Assembly (NCBI GenBank): GCA_949752795.1 | Contig: CATKHW010000428.1 | Span: forward strand, 434,001-498,000 | DNA from: Hyperoodon ampullatus | Taxonomy: Eukaryota; Chordata; Mammalia; Artiodactyla; Ziphiidae | DNA length: 64,000 nucleotides | Direction: 5' to 3' | Shown here: piece after piece, positions 50,235-62,409 of the stretch | Position numbering within the stretch: position 1 is the first letter of the stretch | Layout: each line of letters opens with the position of its first letter | The notes under the pieces: model-generated | Seen by the model: only the letters and a program-made list of their open reading frames with translations | The model's database searches: none | Told to the model about the DNA's origin: nothing | Made by a program: the position numbers and the translations under genes

Positions 50235-51973
50235 CAAGCAAGCGGGCAATGCAAATCTGCACTACAAAGAAGTATCACTTCCCACCGGTCAAAAGGGACA
50301 TCCACAAAATGTGTAAAAACCAGAAAGGCAAGACAGGCCCTGGAGAACAGGGAGCCTTGTTATGCTGATGGGCGGGATGTAAATTGCCAACTGCCTCTCT
50401 GGAGGAGTGCATTGTGTTCCCTAAAACAAGTAAACAACAGAGCTACAGAGCCAAGGGCACTTCCAGTCTAGGGAATATACCTTGGGAAAACTGAAAATCA
50501 AAAAGACACAGCCACCCCAAAATTTAGGGCTGCACTGCTTACAAGGACCTCAACTTGGGTACACCTTAAATATCCCAGGAAATATAAAAATGGTTCAAAA
50601 AATTGTGGTACTTACGTACGATGGAATATCCCTCAGCCATGAAATCAATGTCATAAGACCAGTAGCAGCAAAATGGGTGGATTCAGGTACGATGATTCTA
50701 AGTGAAATAAGTCACACAGAAAAAGAAACTTATCATAAGATATCACTTATGAAGATCCTGTAAACATGGCTACACTTGAACTGAGTTAGGAAAGAGAACA
50801 GTGTCTCACATTTAGAAAACACTCTTATGCCTGCTTAAGGGGGAAGGAGAGGTGGGGTGATGCATAAAACCAGAGTTTGATATAAGCACAGGTACCGTTC
50901 CAAAAACCAACTATGGAATAGACAAGACCTACACCTTCCTCAGTGAAAGGGACTCAAAACCCCATATTTCCCGCAGAGGAATATATCTGACTAGTAAGAA
51001 TCTTAAAACCTATGTATTGATATGTCTCCGTAAGGGAATCAAGTGTGTCTAGACTGGGATAAATATGGCAGCGAGAATCAGCTCAAACCCACTATAAAAA
51101 GGAATTTCAAAAATAAAACAAAAAAACTGGGAAATTCTTTACAATTCCTTCAGGGTCTCTGATGAAACCTGAAATGACCCTATCTACAATGACAGCTGGA
51201 TGTGGCATAAGGCTGGACACTTGGGACTGAGAGGATTGGTGAGATTGGGTGAGCAAATGCAGACCCTTTAAAGCAATAATGCATGGCACACATTCCATGG
51301 GTCCCAACTCTCCAGGTTGAAGGGAATATTACTACAGATATAACATGTTCGGGAATCCTAGAGAACGGACACACTGTGAATACGAAAGGTTTCTAAAACT
51401 CAACGAATAGTCCCTCTCCTGGTGCTCCGGTTTGACTTTCCATCTGCTTTATTATCAACCTCCCAACTTGGAGAGACAGCCCCTTTAACCTCCTGGTTCG
51501 CACAGGTTGCCAATTTGGCAGAGGATGAAAGGGAAGAGGGAGAACCAATGAGAGAGTAGCTGTTAGGCATTTGGACGGGCACATATCACTGTAATTTCCC
51601 GGCAGGAAGAAGAATTAACCAAAGTCTCAGCCACCCACCGGGAATCAGTATAGATCCTGAACCAAAATTTTGGACTTGCGGTCAGCTCACCAAAAACGAG
51701 TTGAAAAATGGAGCTCAGGGGCACAGCAATTCACAAACTGGCCGAGTAATAAAGGACAACTATCGTCCAAAAATCTGTTGAGGGAAGGCAACGAGGCGGA
51801 CTTGAAAGCGAGGCAGAAGAGCAGGAAACAGATTTCAAGAGGTACGTTGGAATCGCCTTTAAAGCACAGGAAGAGGGGCACAACTTCGACAATGATGCAC
51901 TTGGCCAAAAAGGGCGTATGCGTTTTCTCCTGAATATATTCAGGAGAAAACGCATACGCCCTTTTTGGCCAAG
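50235..51973 (+). repeat. Satellite unit U30 (1739 bp)
   Basis: L1 block to 51126, retroviral-like block 51127-51899, palindrome 51900-51973 (perfect). CATGTTCGGG near 51345 and GCAGAAGAGC near 51813 are shared with U33. Confidence 0.98.
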
Positions 51974-53712
51974 CAAGCAAGCGGGCAATGCAAATCTGCA
52001 CTACAAAGAAGTATCACTTCCCACCGGTCAAAAGGGACATCCACAAAATGTGTAAAAACCAGAAAGGCAAGACAGGCCCTGGAGAACAGGGAGCCTTGTT
52101 ATGCTGATGGGCGGGATGTAAATTGCCAACTGCCTCTCTGGAGGAGTGCATTGTGTTCCCTAAAACAAGTAAACAACAGAGCTACAGAGCCAAGGGCACT
52201 TCCAGTCTAGGGAATATACCTTGGGAAAACTGAAAATCAAAAAGACACAGCCACCCCAAAATTTAGGGCTGCACTGCTTACAAGGACCTCAACTTGGGTA
52301 CACCTTAAATATCCCAGGAAATATAAAAATGGTTCAAAAAATTGTGGTACTTACGTACGATGGAATATCCCTCAGCCATGAAATCAATGTCATAAGACCA
52401 GTAGCAGCAAAATGGGTGGATTCAGGTGCGATGATTCTAAGTGAAATAAGTCACACAGAAAAAGAAACTTATCATAAGATATCACTTATGAAGATCCTGT
52501 AAACATGGCTACACTTGAAATGAGTTAGGAAAGAGAACAGTGTCTCACATTTAGAAAACACTCTTATGCCTGCTTAAGGGGGAAGGAGAGGTGGGGTGGT
52601 GCATAAAACCAGAGTTTGATATAAGCACAGGTACCGTTCCAAAAACCAACTATGGAATAGACAAGACCTACACCTTCCTCAGTGAAAGGGACTCAAAACC
52701 CCATATTTCCCGCAGAGGAATATATCTGACTAGTAAGAATCTTAAAACCTATGTATTGATATGTCTCCGTAAGGGAATCAAGTGTGTCTAGACTGGGATA
52801 AATATGGCAGCGAGAATCAGCTCAAACCCACTATAAAAAGGAATTTCAAAAATAAAACAAAAAAACTGCGAAATTCTTTACAATTCCTTCAGGGTCTCTG
52901 ATGAAACCTGAAATGACCCTATCTACAATGACAGCTGGATGTGGCATAAGGCTGGACACTTGGGACTGAGAGGATTAGTGAGATTGGGTGAGCAAATGCA
53001 GACCCTTTAAAGCAATAATGCATGGCACACATTCCATGGGTCCCAACTCTCCAGGTTGAAGGGAATATTACTACAGATATAACATGTACGGGAATCCTAG
53101 AGAACGGACACACTGTGAATACGAAAGGTTTCTAAAACTCAACGAATAGTCCCTCTCCTGGTGCTCCGGTTTGACTTTCCATCTGCTTTACTATCATCCT
53201 CCCAACTTGGAGAGACAGCCCCTTTAACCTCCTGGTTCGCACAGGTTGCCAATTTGGCAGAGGATGAAAGGGAAGAGGGAGGACCAATGAGAGAGTAGCT
53301 GTTAGGCATTTGAACGGGCACATATCACTGTAATTCCCCGGCAGCAAGAAGAATTAACCAAAGTCTCAGCCCCCCACCGGGAACCAGCATAGGTCCTGAA
53401 CCAAAATTTTGGACTTGCGGTCACCTCACCAAAAACGAGTTGAAAAATGGAGCTCAGGGGCACAGCAATTCACAAACTGGCCGAGTAATAAAGGACAACT
53501 GTCGTCCAAAAATCTGTTGAGGGAAGGCAACGAGGCGGACTTGAAAGCGAGGCAGAATAGCAGGAAACAGATTTCAAGAGGTACGTTGGAATCGCCTTTA
53601 AAGCAGAGGAAGAGGGGCACAACTTCGACAATGATGCACTTGGCCAAAAAGGGCGTATGCGTTTTCTCCTGAATATATTCAGGAGAAAACGCATACGCCC
53701 TTTTTGGCCAAG
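51974..53712 (+). repeat. Satellite unit U31 (1739 bp)
   Basis: L1 block to 52865, retroviral-like block 52866-53638, palindrome 53639-53712 (perfect). The L1 half is the GGTGGTGC type. The retroviral half has an old-type set (CTATCATCC, GGAGGACC, TTTGAACGGG, GGTCACCTCACC at 53191-53430) shared only with U34 and U35. Confidence 0.98.
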
Positions 53713-55452
53713 CAAGCAAGCGGGCAATGCAAATCGGCACTACAAAGAAGTATCACTTCCCACCGGTCAAAAGGGACATCCACAAAATGTGTAAAAACCA
53801 GAAAGGCAAGACAGGTCCTGGAGAACAGGGAGCCTTGTTATGCTGATTGGCGGCATGTAAATTGCCAACTGCCTCTCTGGAGGAGTGCATTGTGTTCCCT
53901 AAAACAAGTAAAGAACAGAGCTACAGAGCAGAAGGGCACTTCCAGTCTAGGGAATATACCTTTGGAAAACTGAAAATCAATAAGACAGAGCCACCAAAAA
54001 ATTTAGGGCTGCACTGCTTACAAGGACCTCAACTTGGGTACACCTTAAATATCCCAGGAAATATAAAAATGGTTCAAAAAATAGTGGTACTTACGTACGA
54101 GGGAATATCCCTCAGCCATTAAATCAATGTCATAAGACCAGTAGCAGCAAAATGGGTGGATTCAGGTACGATGATTCTAAGTGAAATTAGTCACAGAGAA
54201 AAAGAAACTTATCATAAGATATCACTTATGAAGATCCTGTAAACATGGCTACACTTGAACTGAGTTAGGAAAGAGAACAGTGTCTCACATTTAGAAAACA
54301 CTCTTATGCCTGCTTAAGGGGGAAGGAGAGGTGGGGTGATGCATAAATCCAGAGTTTGATATAAGCACAGGTACCGTTCCAAAAACCAACTATGGAATAG
54401 ACAACACCTACACCTTCCTCAGTGAAAGGGACTCAAAACTCCATATTTCCCGCAGAGGAATATATCTGACTAGTAAGAATCTTAAAACCTATGTATTGAT
54501 ATGTCTCCGTAAGGGAATCAAGTGTGTCTAGACTGGCATAAACATGGCAGCGAGAATCAGCTCAAACCCACTATAAAAATGAATTTCAAAAACAAAACAA
54601 AAAAACTGGGAAATTCTTTACAATTCCTTCAGGGTCTCTGATGAAACCTGGAATGACCCTATCTACAATGACAGCTGGATGTGGCATAAGGCTGGACACT
54701 TGGGACTGAGACGATTGGTGAGATTGGGTGAGCAAATGCAGACCCTTTAAAGCAATAATGCATGGCACCCATTCCATGGGTCCGAACTCTCCAGGTTGAA
54801 GGGAATATTACTACAGTTATAACATGTACGGGAAACCTAGAGAACGGACACACTGTGAATACGAAAGGTTTCTAAAACTCAACTAATAGTCCCTCTCCTT
54901 GTGCTCCGGTTTGACTTTCCATCTGCTTTACTATCAACCTCCCAACTTGGAGAGACAGCCCCTTTAACCTCCTGGTTCGCACAGGTTGCCAATTTGGCAG
55001 AGGATGAAAGGGAAGAGGGAGAACCAATGAGAGAGTAGCTGTTAGGCATTTGGACGGGCACATATCACTGTAATTTACCGGCAGGAAGAAGAATTAACCA
55101 AAGTCTCAGCCACCCACCGGGAATCAGTATAGATCCTGAACCAAAATTTTGGACTTGCGGTCAGCTCACCAAAAACGAGTTGAAAAATGGAGCTCAGGGG
55201 CACAGCAATTCACAAACTGGCCGAGTAATAAAGGACAACTATCGTCCAAAAATCTGTTGAGGGAAGGCAACGAGGCGGACTTGAAAGCGAGGCAGAATAG
55301 CAGGAAACAGATTTCAAGAGGTACGTTGGAATCGCCTTTAAAGCACAGGAAGAGGGGCACAACTTCGACAATGATGCACTTGGCCAAAAAGGGCGTATGC
55401 GTTTTCTCCTGAATATATTCAGGAGAAAACGCATACGCCCTTTTTGGCCAAG
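53713..55452 (+). repeat. Satellite unit U32 (1740 bp, old-type)
   Basis: L1 block to 54605, retroviral-like block 54606-55378, palindrome 55379-55452 (perfect). AGAGCAGAAGGG near 53925 (one base longer), CCACCAAAAAATT near 53991, GTTATAACATG near 54813 and CAACTAATAG near 54881 mark it as old-type, closest to U36 and U37. Confidence 0.98.
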
Positions 55453-57191
55453 CAAGCAAGCGGGCAATGCAAATCTGCACTACAAAGAAGTATCACTTCC
55501 CACCGGTCAAAAGGGACATCCACAAAATGTGTAAAAACCAGAAAGGCAAGACAGGCCCTGGAGAACAGGGAGCCTTGTTATGCTGATGGGCGGGATGTAA
55601 ATTGCCAACTGCCTCTCTGGAGGAGTGCATTGTGTTCCCTAAAACAAGTAAACAACAGAGCTACAGAGCCAAGGGCACTTCCAGTCTAGGGAATATACCT
55701 TGGGAAAACTGAAAATCAAAAAGACACAGCCACCCCAAAATTTAGGGCTGCACTGCTTACAAGGACCTCAACTTGGGTACACCTTAAATATCCCAGGAAA
55801 TATAAAAATGGTTCAAAAAATTGTGGTACTTATGTACGATGGAATATCCCTCAGCGATGAAATCAATGTCATAAGACCAGTAGCAGCAAAATGGGTGGAT
55901 TCAGGTACGATGATTCTAAGTGAAATAAGTCACACAGAAAAAGAAACTTATCATAAGATATCACTTATGAAGATCCTGTAAACATGGCTACACTTGAACT
56001 GAGTTAGGAAAGAGAACAGTGTCTCACATTTAGAAAACACTCTTATGCCTGCTTAAGGGGGAAGGAGAGGTGGGGTGATGCATAAAACCAGAGTTTGATA
56101 TAAGCACAGGTACCGTTCCAAAAACCAACTATGGAATAGACAAGACCTACACCTTCCTCAGTGAAAGGGACTCAAAACCCCATATTTCCCGCAGAGGAAT
56201 ATATCTGACTAGTAAGAATCTTAAAACCTATGTATTGATATGTCTCCGTAAGGGAATCAAGTGTGTCTAGACTGGGATAAATATGGCAGCGAGAATCAGC
56301 TCAAACCCACTATAAAAAGGAATTTCAAAAATAAAACAAAAAAACTGGGAAATTCTTTACAATTCGTTCAGGGTCTCTGATGAAACCTGAAATGACCCTA
56401 TCTACAATGACAGCTGGATGTGGCATAAGGCTGGACACTTGGGACTGAGAGGATTGGTGAGATTGGGTGAGCAAATGCAGACCCTTTAAAGCAATAATGC
56501 ATGGCACACATTCCATGGGTCCCAACTCTCCAGGTTGAAGGGAATATTACTACAGATATAACATGTTCGGGAATCCTAGAGAACGGACACACTGTGAATA
56601 CGAAAGGTTTCTAAAACTCAACGAATAGTCCCTCTCCTGGTGCTCCGGTTTGACTTTCCATCTGCTTTATTATCAACCTCCCAACTTGGAGAGACAGCCC
56701 CTTTAACCTCCTGGTTCGCACAGGTTGCCAATTTGGCAGAGGATGAAAGGGAAGAGGGAGAACCAATGAGAGAGTAGCTGTTAGGCATTTGGACGGGCAC
56801 ATATCACTGTAATTTCCCGGCAGGAAGAAGAATTAACCAAAGTCTCAGCCACCCACCGGGAATCAGTATAGATCCTGAACCAAAATTTTGGACTTGCGGT
56901 CAGCTCACCAAAAACGAGTTGAAAAATGGAGCTCAGGGGCACAGCAATTCACAAACTGGCCGAGTAATAAAGGACAACTATCGTCCAAAAATCTGTTGAG
57001 GGAAGGCAACGAGGCGGACTTGAAAGCGAGGCAGAAGAGCAGGAAACAGATTTCAAGAGGTACGTTGGAATCGCCTTTAAAGCACAGGAAGAGGGGCACA
57101 ACTTCGACAATGATGCACTTGGCCAAAAAGGGCGTATGCGTTTTGTCCTGAATATATTCAGGAGAAAACGCATACGCCCTTTTTGGCCAAG
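55453..57191 (+). repeat. Satellite unit U33 (1739 bp)
   Basis: L1 block to 56344, retroviral-like block 56345-57117, palindrome 57118-57191 with one left-arm mismatch at 57145. ATTCGTTCAGG near 56362 is private; GCAGAAGAGC is shared with U30. Confidence 0.98.
57118..57191. repeat. Imperfect palindrome (U33)
   Basis: One left-arm change, C to G at 57145; the mirror base is unchanged. Confidence 0.95.
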
Positions 57192-58930
57192 CAAGCAAGC
57201 GGGCAATGCAAATCTGCACTACAAAGAAGTATCACTTCCCACCGGTCAAAAGGGACATCCACAAAATGTGTAAAAACCAGAAAGGCAAGACAGGCCCTGG
57301 AGAACAGGGAGCCTTGTTATGCTGATGGGCGGGATGTAAATTGCCAACTGCCTCTCTGGAGGAGTGCATTGTGTTCCCTAAAACAAGTAAACAACAGAGC
57401 TACAGAGCCAAGGGCACTTCCAGTCTAGGGAATATACCTTGGGAAAACTGAAAATCAAAAAGACACAGCCACCCCAAAATTTAGGGCTGCACTGCTTACA
57501 AGGACCTCAACTTGGGTACACCTTAAATATCCCAGGAAATATAAAAATGGTTCAAAAAATTGTGGTACTTACGTACGATGGAATATCCCTCAGCCATGAA
57601 ATCAATGTCATAAGACCAGTAGCAGCAAAATGGGTGGATTCAGGTGCGATGATTCTAAGTGAAATAAGTCACACAGAAAAAGAAACTTATCATAAGATAA
57701 CACTTATGAAGATCCTGTAAACATGGCTACACTTGAAATGAGTTAGGAAAGAGAACAGTGTCTCACATTTAGAAAACACTCTTATGCCTGCTTAAGGGGG
57801 AAGGAGAGGTGGGGTGGTGCATAAAACCAGAGTTTGATATAAGCACAGGTACCGTTCCAAAAACCAACTATGGAATAGACAAGACCTACACCCTCCTCAG
57901 TGAAAGGGACTCAAAACCCCATATTTCCCGCAGAGGAATATATCTGACTAGTAAGAATCTTAAAACCTATGTATTGATATGTCTCCGTAAGGGAATCAAG
58001 TGTGTCTAGACTGGGATAAATATGGCAGCGAGAATCAGCTCAAACCCACTATAAAAAGGAATTTCAAAAATAAAACAAAAAAACTGGGAAATTCTTTACA
58101 ATTCCTTCAGGGTCTCTGATGAAACCTGAAATGACCCTATCTACAATGACAGCTGGATGTGGCATAAGGCTGGACACTTGGGACTGAGAGGATTAGTGAG
58201 ATTGGGTGAGCAAATGCAGACCCTTTAAAGCAATAATGCATGGCACACATTCCATGGGTCCCAACTCTCCAGGTTGAAGGGAATATTACTACAGATATAA
58301 CATGTACGGGAATCCTAGAGAACGGACACACTGTGAATACGAAAGGTTTCTAAAACTCAACGAATAGTCCCTCTCCTGGTGCTCCGGTTTGACTTTCCAT
58401 CTGCTTTACTATCATCCTCCCAACTTGGAGAGACAGCCCCTTTAACCTCCTGGTTCGCACAGGTTGCCAATTTGGCAGAGGATGAAAGGGAAGAGGGAGG
58501 ACCAATGAGAGAGTAGCTGTTAGGCATTTGAACGGGCACATATCACTGTAATTCCCCGGCAGCAAGAAGAATTAACCAAAGTCTCAGCCCCCCACCGGGA
58601 ACCAGCATAGGTCCTGAACCAAAATTTTGGACTTGCGGTCACCTCACCAAAAACGAGTTGAAAAATGGAGCTCAGGGGCACAGCAATTCACAAACTGGCC
58701 GAGTAATAAAGGACAACTGTCGTCCAAAAATCTGTTGAGGGAAGGCAACGAGGCGGACTTGAAAGCGAGGCAGAATAGCAGGAAACAGATTTCAAGAGGT
58801 ACGTTGGAATCGCCTTTAAAGCAGAGGAAGAGGGGCACAACTTCGACAATGATGCACTTGGCCAAAAAGGGCGTATGCGTTTTCTCCTGAATATATTCAG
58901 GAGAAAACGCATACGCCCTTTTTGGCCAAG
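57192..58930 (+). repeat. Satellite unit U34 (1739 bp)
   Basis: L1 block to 58083, retroviral-like block 58084-58856, palindrome 58857-58930 (perfect). ATAAGATAACAC near 57690 and ACACCCTCCTC near 57888 are shared only with U35. Confidence 0.98.
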
Positions 58931-60669
58931 CAAGCAAGCGGGCAATGCAAATCGGCACTACAAAGAAGTATCACTTCCCACCGGTCAAAAGGGACATCCA
59001 CAAAATGTGTAAAAACCAGAAAGGCAAGACAGGCCCTGGAGAACAGGGAGCCTTGTTATGCTGATGGGCGGGATGTAAATTGCCAACTGCCTCTCTGGAG
59101 GAGTGCATTGTGTTCCCTAAAACAAGTAAACAACAGAGCTACAGAGCCAAGGGCACTTCCAGTCTAGGGAATATACCTTGGGAAAACTGAAAATCAAAAA
59201 GACACAGCCACCCCAAAATTTAGGGCTGCACTGCTTACAAGGACCTCAACTTGGGTACACCTTAAATATCCCAGGAAATATAAAAATGGTTCAAAAAATT
59301 GTGGTACTTACGTACGATGGAATATCCCTCAGCCATGAAATCAATGTCATAAGACCAGTAGCAGCAAAATGGGTGGATTCAGGTGCGATGATTCTAAGTG
59401 AAATAAGTCACACAGAAAAAGAAACTTATCATAAGATAACACTTATGAAGATCCTGTAAACATGGCTACACTTGAAATGAGTTAGGAAAGAGAACAGTGT
59501 CTCACATTTAGAAAACACTCTTATGCCTGCTTAAGGGGGAAGGAGAGGTGGGGTGGTGCATAAAACCAGAGTTTGATATAAGCACAGGTACCGTTCCAAA
59601 AACCAACTATGGAATAGACAAGACCTACACCCTCCTCAGTGAAAGGGACTCAAAACCCCATATTTCCCGCAGAGGAATATATCTGACTAGTAAGAATCTT
59701 AAAACCTATGTATTGATATGTCTCCGTAAGGGAATCAAGTGTGTCTAGACTGGGATAAATATGGCAGCGAGAATCAGCTCAAACCCACTATAAAAAGGAA
59801 TTTCAAAAATAAAACAAAAAAACTGGGAAATTCTTTACAATTCCTTCAGGGTCTCTGATGAAACCTGAAATGACCCTATCTACAATGACAGCTGGATGTG
59901 GCATAAGGCTGGACACTTGGGACTGAGAGGATTAGTGAGATTGGGTGAGCAAATGCAGACCCTTTAAAGCAATAATGCATGGCACACATTCCATGGGTCC
60001 CAACTCTCCAGGTTGAAGGGAATATTACTACAGATATAACATGTACGGGAATCCTAGAGAACGGACACACTGTGAATACGAAAGGTTTCTAAAACTCAAC
60101 GAATAGTCCCTCTCCTGGTGCTCCGGTTTGACTTTCCATCTGCTTTACTATCATCCTCCCAACTTGGAGAGACAGCCCCTTTAACCTCCTGGTTCGCACA
60201 GGTTGCCAATTTGGCAGAGGATGAAAGGGAAGAGGGAGGACCAATGAGAGAGTAGCTGTTAGGCATTTGAACGGGCACATATCACTGTAATTCCCCGGCA
60301 GCAAGAAGAATTAACCAAAGTCTCAGCCCCCCACCGGGAACCAGCATAGGTCCTGAACCAAAATTTTGGACTTGCGGTCACCTCACCAAAAACGAGTTGA
60401 AAAATGGAGCTCAGGGGCACAGCAATTCACAAACTGGCCGAGTAATAAAGGACAACTGTCGTCCAAAAATCTGTTGAGGGAAGGCAACGAGGCGGACTTG
60501 AAAGCGAGGCAGAATAGCAGGAAACAGATTTCAAGAGGTACGTTGGAATCGCCTTTAAAGCAGAGGAAGAGGGGCACAACTTCGACAATGATGCACTTGG
60601 CCAAAAAGGGCGTATGCGTTTTCTCCTGAATATATTCAGGAGAAAACGCATACGCCCTTTTTGGCCAAG
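58931..60669 (+). repeat. Satellite unit U35 (1739 bp)
   Basis: L1 block to 59822, retroviral-like block 59823-60595, palindrome 60596-60669 (perfect). Nearly identical to U34 and adjacent to it: a single-unit tandem duplication. Confidence 0.98.
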
Positions 60670-62409
60670 CAAGCAAGCGGGCAATGCAAATCGGCACTAC
60701 AAAGAAGTATCACTTCCCACCGGTCAAAAGGGACATCCACAAAATGTGTAAAAACCAGAAAGGCAAGACAGGTCCTGGAGAACAGGGAGCCTTGTTATGC
60801 TGATTGGCGGCATGTAAATTGCCAACTGCCTCTCTGGAGGAGTGCATTGTGTTCCCTAAAACAAGTAAAGAACAGAGCTACAGAGCAGAAGGGCACTTCC
60901 AGTCTAGGGAATATACCTTTGGAAAACTGAAAATCAATAAGACAGAGCCACCAAAAAATTTAGGGCTGCACTGCTTACAAGGACCTCAACTTGGGTACAC
61001 CTTAAATATCCCAGGAAATATAAAAATGGTTCAAAAAATAGTGGTACTTACGTACGAGGGAATATCCCTCAGCCATTAAATCAATGTCATAAGACCAGTA
61101 GCAGCAAAATGGGTGGATTCAGGTACGATGATTCTAAGTGAAATTAGTCACAGAGAAAAAGAAACTTATCATAAGATATCACTTATGAAGATCCTGTAAA
61201 CATGGCTACACTTGAACTGAGTTAGGAAAGAGAACAGTGTCTCACATTTAGAAAACACTCTTATGCCTGCTTAAGGGGGAAGGAGAGGTGGGGTGATGCA
61301 TAAATCCAGAGTTTGATATAAGCACAGGTACCGTTCCAAAAACCAACTATGGAATAGACAACACCTACACCTTCCTCAGTGAAAGGGACTCAAAACTCCA
61401 TATTTCCCGCAGAGGAATATATCTGACTAGTAAGAATCTTAAAACCTATGTATTGATATGTCTCCGTAAGGGAATCAAGTGTGTCTAGACTGGCATAAAC
61501 ATGGCAGCGAGAATCAGCTCAAACCCACTATAAAAAGGAATTTCAAAAACAAAACAAAAAAACTGGGAAATTCTTTACAATTCCTTCAGGGTCTCTGATG
61601 AAACCTGGAATGACCCTATCTACAATGACAGCTGGATGTGGCATAAGGCTGGACACTTGGGACTGAGACGATTGGTGAGATTGGGTGAGCAAATGCAGAC
61701 CCTTTAAAGCAATAATGCATGGCACCCATTCCATGGGTCCGAACTCTCCAGGTTGAAGGGAATATTACTACAGATATAACATGTTCGGGAATCCTAGAGA
61801 ACGGACACACTGTGAATACGAAAGGTTTCTAAAACTCAACGAATAGTCCCTCTCCTGGTGCTCCGGTTTGACTTTCCATCTGCTTTATTATCAACCTCCC
61901 AACTTGGAGAGACAGCCCCTTTAACCTCCTGGTTCGCACAGGTTGCCAATTTGGCAGAGGATGAAAGGGAAGAGGGAGAACCAATGAGAGAGTAGCTGTT
62001 AGGCATTTGGACGGGCACATATCACTGTAATTTCCCGGCAGGAAGAAGAATTAACCAAAGTCTCAGCCACCCACCGGGAATCAGTATAGATCCTGAACCA
62101 AAATTTTGGACTTGCGGTCAGCTCACCAAAAACGAGTTGAAAAATGGAGCTCAGGGGCACAGCAATTCACAAACTGGCCGAGTAATAAAGGACAACTATC
62201 GTCCAAAAATCTGTTGAGGGAAGGCAACGAGGCGGACTTGAAAGCGAGGCAGAATAGCAGGAAACAGATTTCAAGAGGTACGTTGGAATCGCCTTTAAAG
62301 CAGAGGAAGAGGGACACAACTTCGACAATGATGCACTTGGCCAAAAAGGGCGTATGCGTTTTCTCCTGAATATATTCAGGAGAAAACGCATACGCCCTTT
62401 TTGGCCAAG
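60670..62409 (+). repeat. Satellite unit U36 (1740 bp, chimeric)
   Basis: L1 block to 61562, retroviral-like block 61563-62335, palindrome 62336-62409 (perfect). Up to about 61745 it matches U32; from about 61775 it has CATGTTCGGG and common-type sequence like U30 and U33. Confidence 0.98.

Larger units (their letters stand above)
50235..62409 (+). repeat. Three-unit higher-order pattern with internal duplication (U30-U32 / U33-U36)
   Basis: U30 matches U33, U31 matches both U34 and U35, and U32 matches the left part of U36. The second block is therefore the first block with its middle unit duplicated. Offsets are 5218 bp (U30-U31 to U33-U34) and 6957 bp (U31-U32 to U35-U36). Confidence 0.8.

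Noticed and set aside
57192..60669. U34/U35 near-identity as an assembly error
   Set aside because: Not ruled out, but U35 differs from U34 at both ends (CGGCAC near 58953; GGTCCTGG, seen near 60771 in the following L1 block, against GGCCCTGG near 59032), so it is not a simple copy artefact. Read depth would decide.
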